A DNA stretch of 64,000 nt from Caballeronia sp. Lep1P3 (GTDB lineage Bacteria > Pseudomonadota > Gammaproteobacteria > Burkholderiales > Burkholderiaceae). The position numbers were made by a program, and so were the translations under genes. The notes under the pieces are model-generated. The model was not told the origin of the DNA. It was given only the letters and a program-made list of their open reading frames with translations, and did no database searches. Of this stretch, positions 41,048 through 50,466 are shown one piece after another (positions within the stretch are counted from its first letter, which is position 1; each line of letters opens with the position of its first letter). The DNA lies in contig NZ_CP084265.1 in NCBI RefSeq assembly GCF_022879595.1, positions 124,001 through 188,000 of the forward strand, given 5' to 3'.

Positions 41048-41326
41048 CTATCGCCGGTTGACGTTCCCCGACGTCGTGCTCACCTTTCCAGCGATATCGC
41101 AGCAGTTCACGTTGCCCGACACGACCGAGACATCGCCTACCTGTCCGTGCACCGCGAGCCGTTCGCAGCTTTCTGCCTGAATCGACTCGACGTTGCCGTG
41201 AATTTCGATCGTCACGCGCGGCGCGTCGCCGGTGCCGACGTCCTCGCCGTCGACTGTCACGCGGTTGCCGCGGACGGTGACGCGCTCGCCGGTCACTGTC
41301 CGGCCGTTGATCGTAATGGATGCCAT
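41048..41326 (-). CDS. Small repetitive protein, likely beta-helical, unknown function
   Basis: The 92-residue product repeats short Val/Gly-rich strands: GRTVTGERVTV, GNVESIQAES, GQVGDVSVVSGNVNC, GKVSTTSGNVN. Such regular strand-turn repeats suggest a small parallel beta-helix, as in bactofilin-like or adhesin-like scaffolds. No signal peptide is seen. The ATG at 41326 is likely; a GTG at 41338 is in frame. I cannot name the family. The even repeat pattern and good codon use favour a real gene. Confidence 0.6.
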   Translation of the reverse strand: MASITINGRTVTGERVTVRGNRVTVDGEDVGTGDAPRVTIEIHGNVESIQAESCERLAVHGQVGDVSVVSGNVNCCDIAGKVSTTSGNVNRR

Positions 41327-41496
41327 TCGGGCGTTCACTTCGAAAGTAAGATCAGCATCGAGTCTAGGTGAACGCGCGAGCGCACAATCCCGATTCGGGT
41401 AAAAAATTCACGCAACCACGCAGTGAAAAAGCCCGCGATCAGCCGCGTCCGAATCCGTTTGACAACCCAATTTCCGTCGCGTAAATTCTGCCGCAC

Positions 41497-41740
41497 GCGT
41501 CGGGAGAGCGCGTGGCCGTCGTCGTTCGCAAGACACCGAAAGCCGCGCCGCCGAAGGGGCACACCCGCAAACTCTCAGGCAAAAGGACCGGCCGCGTCGA
41601 GGAAAAATTTCCTCGCACTCTGGAGAGCGGCAGCGGTTTCATCGTCGATGAAGCCAGTTGCCCACCGAAGGGGCGCGCGATGGGCAGCGAGCACACGCTC
41701 GAAAGTCCGCGCAATCTCTCAGGTACCGAGGACAGAGGGG
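41497..41740 (+). promoter_or_regulatory. Tandem glycine riboswitch upstream of gcvT
   Basis: Two glycine aptamers lie in series in the 535-base gap before gcvT. The first (about 41498-41590) begins CGGGAGAGCG and contains CCGAAGGGGC and ACTCTCAGGCAAAAGGACCG. The second (about 41618-41740) begins TCTGGAGAGCGG and contains CCGAAGGGGC, ATCTCTCAGG and GAGGACAGAGGG. These are the hallmark conserved segments of the gcvT motif. In other bacteria such RNAs switch on glycine cleavage genes when glycine is high. Confidence 0.95.
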
Positions 41741-41762
41741 TCACGCATCGCAACCGCATCGC

Positions 41763-41840
41763 GCCATGCGCTTTGCCAGCCGCATCGGGCGGCGAGCAAA
41801 ACGGCATGCCGAAGGCGAACGGCGCTGCGTGGCCTTTTTT
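41763..41840 (+). terminator. Possible expression platform of the glycine riboswitch
   Basis: GCCATGC (41763-41769) can pair with GCGTGGC (41827-41833), including one G-U pair, and six T residues follow (41835-41840). The gcvT start is 21 bases further on. The loop is long and partly structured, so this is only a candidate for a glycine-controlled terminator. Confidence 0.4.
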
Positions 41841-41861
41841 GTTTCGCGAACCGAGGCCCCG

Positions 41862-42983
41862 ATGACCGAACTCCAACACACGCCCCTGCATGCCGCTCAC
41901 CTCGCGCTCAACGCGCGCATGGTCGATTTCGGCGGCTGGGACATGCCCGTCAACTACGGTTCGCAGATCGACGAACATCGCGCCGTGCGCACCGACGCCG
42001 GCATGTTCGACGTCTCGCACATGCGCGTCGTCGATTTCGAGGGCGAGGCCGTCCGCGAATTCTTTCGCTACGCGATCGCCAATAACGTCGACAAGCTGAC
42101 GACGCCGGGCCGCGCGCTCTACTCGTGCCTGCTGAAGAGCGACGGCGGCGTCATCGACGATCTCATCGTCTACTACTTCTCCGAAACGAGCTTTCGCGCC
42201 GTCGTCAATGCGAGCACGGCGGACAAGGACATCGCGTGGTTCGGCCAGTTGAACGCCGAAGGGCAGTTCAATCTCGCGATCACGCCGCGGCGCGACCTCG
42301 GCATCATCGCCGTGCAAGGTCCGAAGGCGCGCGAGAAGGTCTGGCAAGTGCTGCCGGATACGCGCGCCGACACCGAAGCGATCAAGCCGTTCAACGCGGT
42401 CAGATTCCCGTCCACCGGCTACGGCGAACTGATGCTCGCGCGCACCGGCTACACGGGCGAAGACGGCTTCGAGATCGTCGTTCCGGCGACGCACGTCGAT
42501 GCGCTGTGGAACGCGCTGCTCGGCGCGGGCGTCAAGCCGGCGGGTCTGGGCGCGCGCGACACGCTGCGGCTCGAAGCCGGCATGAACCTGTACGGTCAGG
42601 ACATGGACGAAACCGTCTCGCCGCTCGACGCCGGCCTTGCGTGGACCGTCGATCTCAAAACGCCGCGCGATTTCGTCGGACGCGCGGCGCTGGAAGCGCA
42701 CGGCTCGAAGGCGAACTTCGTCGGGCTCGTGCTCATCAAGGAAAACGGGCGCGCGGGCGGCGTGCTGCGGGCGCACCAGAAAGTCGTCACGCCGCAGGGC
42801 GACGGCGAGATCACGAGCGGCACGTTCTCCCCGTCGATGCAGGAATCGATCGCGTTCGCCCGCGTCCCGACAGGCGTCGCGCCGGGCGATACGGTGCAGG
42901 TCGTCATCCGCGACAAGCAGGTTCCCGCGCGCGTGGTAAAACTTCCGTTCGTGCGCAACGGCAAGGTGCTCGTCGAAATCTGA
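41862..42983 (+). CDS. gcvT: Glycine cleavage system T protein (aminomethyltransferase)
   Basis: GcvT transfers the methylene group from the H-protein-bound aminomethyl intermediate to tetrahydrofolate and releases ammonia. The 373-residue protein shows [14 protein letters not shown] near the N-terminus, [12 protein letters not shown], and the [12 protein letters not shown] folate-site segment. The ATG at 41862 fits homologues; the frame is open further upstream but that part is riboswitch leader. It is the first gene of the riboswitch-controlled operon. Confidence 0.96.
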   Translation: MTELQHTPLHAAHLALNARMVDFGGWDMPVNYGSQIDEHRAVRTDAGMFDVSHMRVVDFEGEAVREFFRYAIANNVDKLTTPGRALYSCLLKSDGGVIDDLIVYYFSETSFRAVVNASTADKDIAWFGQLNAEGQFNLAITPRRDLGIIAVQGPKAREKVWQVLPDTRADTEAIKPFNAVRFPSTGYGELMLARTGYTGEDGFEIVVPATHVDALWNALLGAGVKPAGLGARDTLRLEAGMNLYGQDMDETVSPLDAGLAWTVDLKTPRDFVGRAALEAHGSKANFVGLVLIKENGRAGGVLRAHQKVVTPQGDGEITSGTFSPSMQESIAFARVPTGVAPGDTVQVVIRDKQVPARVVKLPFVRNGKVLVEI

Positions 42984-43049
42984 GCGCTGTCGCGCGCGTC
43001 TGTCGAAGTCAAAACCTCACGAACGAAACGAACACGCAAGGAGCATCCA

Positions 43050-43430
43050 ATGAGCATCCCGGCCGATCTGAAATACACCGAATCGCACGAATGGGTTCGC
43101 ACGGAATCCGACGGCACGCTGACCGTCGGCATTACCGATCACGCGCAGGAAGCGCTCGGCGACATCGTGTTCGTCGAATTGCCGGCGGCGGGCAAGTCGG
43201 TCGCGGCGGGCGACGCCATCGCGGTCATCGAATCGGTGAAGGCGGCGTCCGACATCTACGCGCCGGTCTCCGGCGAAATCGTCGAAGCCAACGACGCGCT
43301 CGCTTCGTCGCCGGATCAGGTGAACGGCGCGCCGTATGAAAGCTGGCTCTTCAAGATCAAGCCCGCGAGCGACGCGGGCCTCGAGAAGCTGCTCGACGCC
43401 GAAGGCTACGGCAACGCGATCGGCGAATAA
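43050..43430 (+). CDS. gcvH: Glycine cleavage system H protein (lipoyl carrier)
   Basis: The 126-residue H protein shuttles the aminomethyl group on a lipoyl arm. The lipoylated lysine lies in the family motif [15 protein letters not shown] (around residue 64). The N-terminal [23 protein letters not shown] is typical. AAGGAG precedes the start. It lies 66 bases after gcvT and 55 before gcvP. Confidence 0.97.
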   Translation: MSIPADLKYTESHEWVRTESDGTLTVGITDHAQEALGDIVFVELPAAGKSVAAGDAIAVIESVKAASDIYAPVSGEIVEANDALASSPDQVNGAPYESWLFKIKPASDAGLEKLLDAEGYGNAIGE

Positions 43431-43485
43431 TCTCTCTCATCGACGGGAGCGTTTCGCCGACCGAACCGCTCTCGCAGGAATTCAC

Positions 43486-46416
43486 ATGAAGCTCGAAACC
43501 CCGGATCGTCTGATGAACCGCACTTCCCTGTCTCTCGCCGCGCTCGAATGCCACAATGCGTTCGCCGGCCGGCACATCGGTCCCGACGAGGCCGACCAGC
43601 GCGCGATGCTCGAAGCGCTCGGCTTTGCGTCGCGCGCGGCGTTCATCGACGCGGTCATTCCCGACGCGATCCGCCGCAAGGAGACGCTGCCGCTCGGCGC
43701 ATTCACGCAGCCGAGAAGCGAAGCCGAAGCGCTCGCGGCGCTGCGCAAGCTCGCGGACGAGAATCTGGTGTTTCGAACCTTCATCGGCCAGGGTTATTAC
43801 GGCACGCATACGCCGGCCGTAATCCTGCGCAACGTGCTGGAAAATCCGGCGTGGTACACGGCGTACACGCCGTATCAGCCGGAAATTTCGCAAGGGCGCC
43901 TCGAGGCGCTCCTGAACTTCCAGCAAATGGTGACGGACCTGACCGGCCTCGCGATGGCGAACGCATCGCTGCTCGACGAAGCCACCGCCGCCGCCGAAGC
44001 CATGACGCTCTTGCAGCGCGTCGGCAAGCCGAAGAGCAACGTGTTCTTCGTCGCGGACGACGTCCTGCCGCAAACCATCGAAGTCGTGAAGACGCGCGCG
44101 AAGCCCGCGGGCATCGAAGTGAAAGTCGGCCCCGCCGCCGATGCCGCCAGCGCCAACGCGTTCGGCGTGCTGCTGCAATATCCGGGCGCGAATGGCGACG
44201 TGCGCGATTACCGCGCGCTCGCCGAAGCGGTTCACGCGGCGGGCGGCCACGTCGTCGCGGCGGCGGACCTGCTCGCGCTCACGCTCATCACGCCGCCCGG
44301 CGAATGGGGCGCGGACGTGGCGATCGGCAATACGCAGCGTTTCGGCGTGCCGGTCGGCTTCGGCGGCCCGCACGCGGCGTACATGGCCGTGCGCGACGAA
44401 TTCAAGCGCCAGATGCCGGGGCGTCTCGTCGGCGTGACCGTCGATGCGCAAGGCAATACCGCGCTGCGTCTCGCGCTGCAGACGCGCGAGCAGCACATTC
44501 GCCGCGAGAAGGCGACATCGAATGTCTGCACGGCGCAGGCGCTGCTCGCGATCATGGCGAGCATGTACGCGGTCTATCACGGTCCGCACGGTCTCAAGGC
44601 CATCGCGCTGCGCGTGAATCGCGTGGCGTCGGTTTTCGCGGCGGGCGTCGCGAAGCTCGGCTATCGCGTCGCGAACCAAACGTTCTTCGACACGGTCACG
44701 ATCGAAAGCGGCGCGAACACCACGGCGCTGCATCAGGCCGCTTATGCCGCGCGCATCAATCTGCGGCATGTGAGCGCGACGCGCATCGGCGTATCGCTCG
44801 ACGAAACCACCACGCGCGACGATCTCACGAAGCTCTTCGCGCTCTTCGCGGAAGTCGCGGGCAAGACGGAAACGTTCGATATCGACGCGCTCGACGCGTC
44901 CCTGACCGACCCGATTCCCGACGCGTCGAAGCGCGAAAGCGGCTATCTCACGCATCCGGTGTTCAACCGCCACCATTCCGAACATGAAATGCTGCGCTAT
45001 CTGCGCAGCCTCGCGGACAAGGACCTCGCGCTCGACCGCACCATGATTCCGCTCGGCTCCTGCACGATGAAGCTCAACGCGACATCGGAAATGCTGCCGG
45101 TGACGTGGCCCGAGTTCGCGCAGATCCACCCGTTCGCGCCTGCCGAGCAAACGGTGGGCTATCGCACGATGATCGATCAGCTCGAACAGATGCTCGTCGC
45201 GTGCACGGGTTACGCCGCCGTTTCACTGCAGCCGAACGCCGGATCGCAAGGCGAGTACGCGGGCTTGCTCATCATCCACGCGTATCACGAGTCGCGCGGC
45301 GAAGGGCATCGCAATGTGTGTCTGATTCCGGCGTCCGCGCACGGCACGAATCCGGCTTCGGCGCAGATGGCGGGCATGCAGGTCGTGGTCGTCGCGTGCG
45401 ATGCGAACGGCAACGTCGATATCGAAGACCTGAAGGCGAAGGCCGCGAAGCATTCGGCGAATCTCGCGGCGATCATGATTACGTATCCGTCCACGCACGG
45501 CGTGTTCGAGCGCAACGTGCGCGAGATTTGCGAGATCGTGCATGCGCATGGCGGGCAGGTTTATGTCGATGGCGCGAACATGAACGCGATGGTCGGTCTG
45601 TGCGCGCCCGGCCAGTTCGGCGGCGATGTCTCGCACCTGAATCTGCACAAGACGTTCTGCATTCCGCACGGCGGCGGCGGGCCGGGCGTGGGTCCGGTCG
45701 CGGTCGGCGCGCATCTGGCGAAGTTCCTGCCGAATCAGACGTCCACCGGCTATAAACGCGATGAGGCCGGCATCGGCGCGGTGTCGTCGGCGCCGTATGG
45801 GTCGGCAGCGATCCTGCCGATTTCGTGGATGTATATCGCGATGATGGGCGCGAGCGGGCTCACCGCCGCCACCGAAAGCGCGATTCTCGCCGCGAACTAC
45901 GTCGCGAAGCGTCTCGCGCCGCATTTTCCGGTGCTGTACAGCGGACCGGGCGGGCTCGTCGCGCACGAATGCATTCTCGATGTCCGGCCGATCAAGGAAG
46001 CGAGCGGCATTTCGGTGGAAGACATGGCGAAGCGCCTGATCGACTACGGCTTTCACGCGCCGACGATGAGCTTCCCGGTGCCCGGCACGCTGATGGTCGA
46101 GCCGACGGAATCGGAGTCGAAGGAAGAGCTGGACCGCTTCATCGACGCGATGATCGCCATTCGCAACGAGATTCGCGCTGTCGAAGAGGGCCGCGCGGAC
46201 CGCGAGGACAACGTGCTGAAGAACGCGCCGCACACGGCCGCTGCCGTCACCGCCGACGCGTGGAATCACGCTTACACGCGCGAAGCGGCGGCGTATCCGG
46301 TGAAGTCGCTCGTCGCGCGCAAGTACTGGTCGCCGGTTGGCCGCGCCGACAACGCGTATGGCGACCGCAACCTGATGTGCTCGTGCGTGCCGGTCTCCGA
46401 GTACGCCGACGCCTGA
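43486..46416 (+). CDS. gcvP: Glycine cleavage system P protein (decarboxylating glycine dehydrogenase)
   Basis: GcvP decarboxylates glycine with pyridoxal phosphate and passes the aminomethyl group to GcvH. The 976-residue single-chain form is the proteobacterial type. The PLP lysine lies in [18 protein letters not shown] in the second half. The ATG at 43486 with CAGGAA upstream was chosen; the frame is open back into gcvH but lacks homology there. A weak terminator-like hairpin follows. Confidence 0.97.
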   Translation: MKLETPDRLMNRTSLSLAALECHNAFAGRHIGPDEADQRAMLEALGFASRAAFIDAVIPDAIRRKETLPLGAFTQPRSEAEALAALRKLADENLVFRTFIGQGYYGTHTPAVILRNVLENPAWYTAYTPYQPEISQGRLEALLNFQQMVTDLTGLAMANASLLDEATAAAEAMTLLQRVGKPKSNVFFVADDVLPQTIEVVKTRAKPAGIEVKVGPAADAASANAFGVLLQYPGANGDVRDYRALAEAVHAAGGHVVAAADLLALTLITPPGEWGADVAIGNTQRFGVPVGFGGPHAAYMAVRDEFKRQMPGRLVGVTVDAQGNTALRLALQTREQHIRREKATSNVCTAQALLAIMASMYAVYHGPHGLKAIALRVNRVASVFAAGVAKLGYRVANQTFFDTVTIESGANTTALHQAAYAARINLRHVSATRIGVSLDETTTRDDLTKLFALFAEVAGKTETFDIDALDASLTDPIPDASKRESGYLTHPVFNRHHSEHEMLRYLRSLADKDLALDRTMIPLGSCTMKLNATSEMLPVTWPEFAQIHPFAPAEQTVGYRTMIDQLEQMLVACTGYAAVSLQPNAGSQGEYAGLLIIHAYHESRGEGHRNVCLIPASAHGTNPASAQMAGMQVVVVACDANGNVDIEDLKAKAAKHSANLAAIMITYPSTHGVFERNVREICEIVHAHGGQVYVDGANMNAMVGLCAPGQFGGDVSHLNLHKTFCIPHGGGGPGVGPVAVGAHLAKFLPNQTSTGYKRDEAGIGAVSSAPYGSAAILPISWMYIAMMGASGLTAATESAILAANYVAKRLAPHFPVLYSGPGGLVAHECILDVRPIKEASGISVEDMAKRLIDYGFHAPTMSFPVPGTLMVEPTESESKEELDRFIDAMIAIRNEIRAVEEGRADREDNVLKNAPHTAAAVTADAWNHAYTREAAAYPVKSLVARKYWSPVGRADNAYGDRNLMCSCVPVSEYADA

Positions 46417-46431
46417 GGCACGGCGCGAAGC

Positions 46432-46466
46432 ACCGCCCGCAAGCGTAAAGCATTGTCGGGCGGTTT
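46432..46466 (+). terminator. Weak terminator-like hairpin after gcvP
   Basis: ACCGCCCG (46432-46439) pairs with CGGGCGGT (46457-46464), then TT. The T tract is short and the loop is 17 bases. It may reduce rather than stop read-through into the next genes. Confidence 0.4.
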
Positions 46467-46527
46467 CGCGGCGGCACGCCAAGCGGCTAACATCTCACCC
46501 CGGACGAAAGCCAATCAGGGAGTGCGT

Positions 46528-47634
46528 ATGGCGCCGAAGGTGAACGAGACGAGCCGATTGACGACACGCGCGAGCTTCACGCTGTACACGCTCTGCGCGC
46601 TGATGCTGACCGCGAGCGCCGCGCACGCCGCGATGAACTTCTGCGCCGCGCCCGCCATGCAGACGAGCGAGCGCACCAACGCCGACCCCGGCGTGAAGGC
46701 GCTGGTGAACGCGGTGCAGTCGCACGTCGACGATCGGCCCAGGCCGCGCGTCACGCTGCATACGGAAGGCACGCTGCCGCACGAAGGCATCCGCGATGAA
46801 AGCATCGAGGCGGAGAAGGATCTCGACCTCATGCGCGACGCCGCGCTCGCCTGGCGCGCCACGGGCAACGAACGTTATTTGCACCTCGTCGATCGCTTTC
46901 TGCTCGCGTGGACGACCACGTACAGGCCGAGCTTCAATCCGATCGACGAGACGAACTTCGAATCGCTGATCCTCGCCTACGACCTGACCGCGAGCGCGCT
47001 GCCTGTCAAGACGCGCAACGCGGCGAACGCGTTCATCGGGAAGATGGTCAACGGTTACGTCGCGGATATCGACAAGCAGCCGCGTCCGCTCAAGGGCACG
47101 TACCGGAACAACTGGCAGAGCCACCGCGTGAAGCTGATCGCGATGGGCGCGTTCACCATCGACGATCGCAAGCTCATCAACGCGGCGCAGCGGCTCTTCG
47201 TCGAGCATATCGGCGACAACATCGCACCGGACGGCGCGACCGTCGATTTCGCCGAGCGCGACGCGCTGCACTACGTCACTTACGACCTTCAGCCGCTCGT
47301 GACGGCGGCGCTCGCCGCGCGCCGGCACAACCGCAACTGGCTGCGCGAACGCGCGCCGTCGGGCGCAAAGCTCGCCGATGCGCTCGACTGGCTCACGCCT
47401 TACGCGCTCGGAGCGAAAATGCACGACGAGTTCGTGCATTCGAGCGTCGCTTTCGACGCGAAGCGCCGCGAGGCGGGCTTGCCGGGCTTCACAGGTCAGT
47501 GGGAGCCGAAAAACGCGGCGGAATTGTTTCATCTGGCGGCGCGTCTCGACGGTCGATACGCGCCGGTGGCATTGCGTCTCGCGCCGACGCCGCCCGCGTG
47601 GCTCGCGGTGTGTCTGCCGTTGGCGGCGCGGTAA
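46528..47634 (+). CDS. Exported alginate-lyase-like (PL5/alpha-toroid) protein
   Basis: The 368-residue precursor has a signal peptide (hydrophobic segment ending TASAAHA, around residue 35). The mature part is helical and resembles the alginate lyase family of (alpha/alpha) barrel enzymes, with the segment [12 protein letters not shown] corresponding to the Asn-His catalytic region. It may cleave uronate polysaccharides in the periplasm. Substrate is unproven. AGGGAG precedes the ATG. It lies between gcvP and sdaA, 19 bases before sdaA, which is an unusual place for a polysaccharide lyase. Confidence 0.7.
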   Translation: MAPKVNETSRLTTRASFTLYTLCALMLTASAAHAAMNFCAAPAMQTSERTNADPGVKALVNAVQSHVDDRPRPRVTLHTEGTLPHEGIRDESIEAEKDLDLMRDAALAWRATGNERYLHLVDRFLLAWTTTYRPSFNPIDETNFESLILAYDLTASALPVKTRNAANAFIGKMVNGYVADIDKQPRPLKGTYRNNWQSHRVKLIAMGAFTIDDRKLINAAQRLFVEHIGDNIAPDGATVDFAERDALHYVTYDLQPLVTAALAARRHNRNWLRERAPSGAKLADALDWLTPYALGAKMHDEFVHSSVAFDAKRREAGLPGFTGQWEPKNAAELFHLAARLDGRYAPVALRLAPTPPAWLAVCLPLAAR

Positions 47635-47653
47635 CCATCAAGGTAGAACCATC

Positions 47654-49042
47654 ATGGCAGTCAGTGTTTTCGACCTCTTCAAAATCGGCATCGGGCCTTC
47701 CAGCTCGCACACCGTCGGACCGATGCGCGCCGCGCTCATGTTCGCGCAATCGCTCGAACGCGACGGGCTGCTCGATGCCGTGGCATCCGTGAAATGCGAG
47801 TTGTACGGCTCGCTCGGCGCGACCGGCAAAGGCCACGGCACCGACCGCGGCGTGATGCTCGGCTTGATGGGCGATGCCCCCGATACCGTCGACGCCAGCA
47901 CCATCGCGCCGCGGCTCGAGGCGGTTCGCGCGTCGCGCACGCTCGCGCTGCTCGGCACGCACGAGATTCCGTTCACGATCAAGGACAACATCGCGTTCTA
48001 TCGGCAGGCGCTGCCCGAGCATCCCAACGGCATGAAGCTGTATGCGTTCGATGCCGGCGGCCAGCCGTTGCGCGAAGCGACGTACTTGTCCGTGGGCGGC
48101 GGCTTCGTCGTGACGGCGGGCGCGCCGAATACCGCCGTGCTCACGGCGCACGAGCAGTTGCCGTATCCCTTCCAGACCGGCGACGAGCTTCTCAGGATGT
48201 GCGCCGAGTCCGGCAAGCCGATCGCGCAGCTGATGTGGGAAAACGAACGCGTCTGGCGCAGCGACGACGAGATTCGCACGGGCCTGCTGCGCATCTGGGA
48301 CGTGATGCAGGACTGCGTCGCGCGGGGATGCGGCATCGGCAATCCGGAAGCGGACGGGCACTTGCCCGGACCGTTTCAGGTGAAGCGCCGAGCGCCGCAG
48401 TTGTATCGCGCGCTGGCGGGCAAGCCCGAGCAGGCGCTGCGCGATCCGCTCTCGATGATCGACTGGATCAATCTCTACGCGATCGCGGTGAACGAAGAAA
48501 ACGCGGTCGGCGGCCGCGTCGTGACCGCGCCCACGAACGGCGCGGCGGGCATCATTCCGGCCGTGCTGCATTACTACGATCGCTTCGTGCCGGGATCGAC
48601 CGCGCAAGGCGTGATCGATTTCCTGCTGACGGCGGCGGCCATCGGCATTCTGTACAAGATGAACGCGTCGATTTCCGGGGCGGAAGTGGGATGCCAGGGC
48701 GAAGTCGGCGTCGCCTGTTCGATGGCGGCGGCGGGCCTCGCGGCGGTGCTCGGCGGCACGCCGGCGCAGGTGGAGAACGCGGCGGAAATCGGCATGGAGC
48801 ACAACCTCGGGCTCACCTGCGACCCGGTGGGCGGCATGGTGCAGATACCGTGCATCGAACGCAACGCGATGGGCTCGGTGAAGGCGGTCAACGCCGCGCG
48901 CATGGCCATGCGTGGCGATGGATCGCACTACGTGTCGCTCGATTCGGTCATCAAGACGATGCGCGAGACCGGCGCGGATATGAAGACGAAGTACAAGGAG
49001 ACGTCGCGCGGCGGGTTGGCGGTGAATATCGTGGAGTGTTGA
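47654..49042 (+). CDS. sdaA: L-serine ammonia-lyase, iron-sulfur type
   Basis: The 462-residue single-chain enzyme deaminates serine to pyruvate. It starts [19 protein letters not shown], the family's N-terminal signature. Conserved cysteines for the [4Fe-4S] cluster lie in [16 protein letters not shown] and [14 protein letters not shown]. With glycine cleavage and serine hydroxymethyltransferase (not in the window), it can drain glycine to pyruvate. It is probably transcribed with the gcv genes. Confidence 0.96.
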   Translation: MAVSVFDLFKIGIGPSSSHTVGPMRAALMFAQSLERDGLLDAVASVKCELYGSLGATGKGHGTDRGVMLGLMGDAPDTVDASTIAPRLEAVRASRTLALLGTHEIPFTIKDNIAFYRQALPEHPNGMKLYAFDAGGQPLREATYLSVGGGFVVTAGAPNTAVLTAHEQLPYPFQTGDELLRMCAESGKPIAQLMWENERVWRSDDEIRTGLLRIWDVMQDCVARGCGIGNPEADGHLPGPFQVKRRAPQLYRALAGKPEQALRDPLSMIDWINLYAIAVNEENAVGGRVVTAPTNGAAGIIPAVLHYYDRFVPGSTAQGVIDFLLTAAAIGILYKMNASISGAEVGCQGEVGVACSMAAAGLAAVLGGTPAQVENAAEIGMEHNLGLTCDPVGGMVQIPCIERNAMGSVKAVNAARMAMRGDGSHYVSLDSVIKTMRETGADMKTKYKETSRGGLAVNIVEC

Positions 49043-49096
49043 GGCGAGGGCGCTTCGGAGCAATGGCTTCGAAGGTCAACTGAAACATTCGGTGAA

Positions 49097-49108
49097 CGAA
49101 ACGTTTCG
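49097..49108. promoter_or_regulatory. 12-base palindrome, possible operator of the 49.2-50.5 kb gene pair
   Basis: CGAAACGTTTCG is a perfect palindrome 104 bases before the first gene of the cassette, in a 169-base gap after sdaA. It could bind a dimeric regulator of the pair. No regulator is known. Confidence 0.4.
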
Positions 49109-49211
49109 CGGCGATGGATACAGATAGAGTAAGTCTGAAGATCGTCAGCCCACCGCATCGCCCGCTTTCCTTCGCTGCGGTGGCCCCTCAGTCGACCCGG
49201 GAGAACCGCAA

Positions 49212-49709
49212 TTGCATCCGAAGGACCTTGCCGCTCATAAGAGCGTGCGCAAGCGGCTGACTGCCGCGCCTCGATTCAGCAAGCTGGTGCGTAATGCGTT
49301 GCCCAAGCCGTTCAACAGGATTGGCAGACAAGGAAGTCAGACGACAGATCTGCTGGCCGTGTCCGACGATCACTGTGTTCTCTTCATGTGGCACGACGGA
49401 CCGGAGCGAACGGATCGCTCGTTCTACGGGTATCTGCTGAGCGTTGCGCGAAACGGCGATCTGTATCCGCTCTTCGAGTTCCACTATCATCCTGCTCACA
49501 AGGGCCTGCATTGCAAAGTGCCGTGTCAGACGATCGCGGACTACCGGAACCGCTTGCTGCCTGGCGCACCGGAGCTTACCCTGAAGCCGGCTCGCGAGTT
49601 CGATCCAGCATCGGAGCACGATCGCGCAGCATTGATCACGGTTTTTTGCAAGGCAGTGGGAATCGAGACGTTGTTCGAAGACGATCGCCAGGCTCGGTTA
49701 TGGAATTAA
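49212..49709 (+). CDS. Hypothetical protein, first gene of an overlapping two-gene cassette
   Basis: The 165-residue protein is soluble and basic at the N-terminus (KDLAAHKSVRKRLTAAPRFSKLVRNALPK). It has a central strand-rich part with LLAVSDDHCVLFMWHDGPERTDRSFYGYLL and a His-rich segment FEFHYHPAHKGLHC that could bind metal. I do not recognise the family. The TTG start at 49212 follows GGGAG at 49199-49203. It overlaps the next gene by 10 bases, so they are coupled. Base composition is visibly less G/C-rich than in the flanking genes, which suggests acquisition by transfer. Confidence 0.65.
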   Translation: MHPKDLAAHKSVRKRLTAAPRFSKLVRNALPKPFNRIGRQGSQTTDLLAVSDDHCVLFMWHDGPERTDRSFYGYLLSVARNGDLYPLFEFHYHPAHKGLHCKVPCQTIADYRNRLLPGAPELTLKPAREFDPASEHDRAALITVFCKAVGIETLFEDDRQARLWN

Positions 49710-50455
49710 CGCAAACGCTCAAGCATTGCATTTGCTCGCTATTCGAAGTGCACGCGGATACTAACGGCGTGCAGCGAATCGTCACGCCACTCGAATATTC
49801 GGGAACCGGTGACCGGGTGGTCGTGCGGGTTCGGCTTAAGGACGGGGGCTATGTGGTCGATGAGAACGGCGAAGCATGTCTGAATGCAAGCATGTCGGGC
49901 GGCGATGTCGAGTCCGCAGCGATTGGCCGATGGTCTCAAGAACTCGCCGAAGCGAGTCCCGCGCGACTCTTCGGCGACGGAGTCATTCGCGCAACCACGC
50001 ACGCAGAACGACTGATCGCGCCTTATGTGTTTCGCGTGGCGGAAGCCGCGCAGCAACTGTACGCCGTGGCGACTTCACAGGCCGACCGGCAAACCAACAG
50101 CGACTTCACAGAGCAGTTAGCGAACGTACTCGCGGAGATCGCACGTGAGCTTTGCGTTCCGCTGCGCTCGGATGTCGAACTGCCCATCTCCGGCGGCTGG
50201 GTCGCGGATCACGTCGTCGACATTGAGAAGCCCTTGATTATCATCGGTGCGTCGAGTCCCACGCGGTTACTTGAAGCCGAGATGATCTTCATGCAGTACA
50301 AGATGCAGAGTATGAGCGGCTATGTGCTCGCCATTGCGGAGAGCCAAAAGGCGGTCACGAAAAAACAGTTCGAGCGCGCGAGTTACTACACAGACAAGAC
50401 AGTTGCGTTTGACGCGAAGAACCTCAAAGGCATGATTGCTTCGTCGATTCAGTAA
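49700..50455 (+). CDS. DUF1828/DUF1829-like protein, second gene of the cassette, unknown function
   Basis: The 251-residue protein has an N-terminal part (about residues 15-60) resembling DUF1828. It reads RIVTPLEYSGTGDRVVVRV followed by DGGYVVDENGEACLN, like the usual 'strand, then DDG' pattern of that domain. The C-terminal half has strands around WVADHVVDIEKPLIIIGAS and KMQSMSGYVLAIAE and may be DUF1829-like. DUF1828 genes are often found with small partners and in defence or toxin-antitoxin surroundings, but their role is not settled. It ends 11 bases before the convergent flhA stop. Confidence 0.7.
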   Translation: MELTQTLKHCICSLFEVHADTNGVQRIVTPLEYSGTGDRVVVRVRLKDGGYVVDENGEACLNASMSGGDVESAAIGRWSQELAEASPARLFGDGVIRATTHAERLIAPYVFRVAEAAQQLYAVATSQADRQTNSDFTEQLANVLAEIARELCVPLRSDVELPISGGWVADHVVDIEKPLIIIGASSPTRLLEAEMIFMQYKMQSMSGYVLAIAESQKAVTKKQFERASYYTDKTVAFDAKNLKGMIASSIQ

Positions 50456-50466
50456 GCGTCGCCCCG

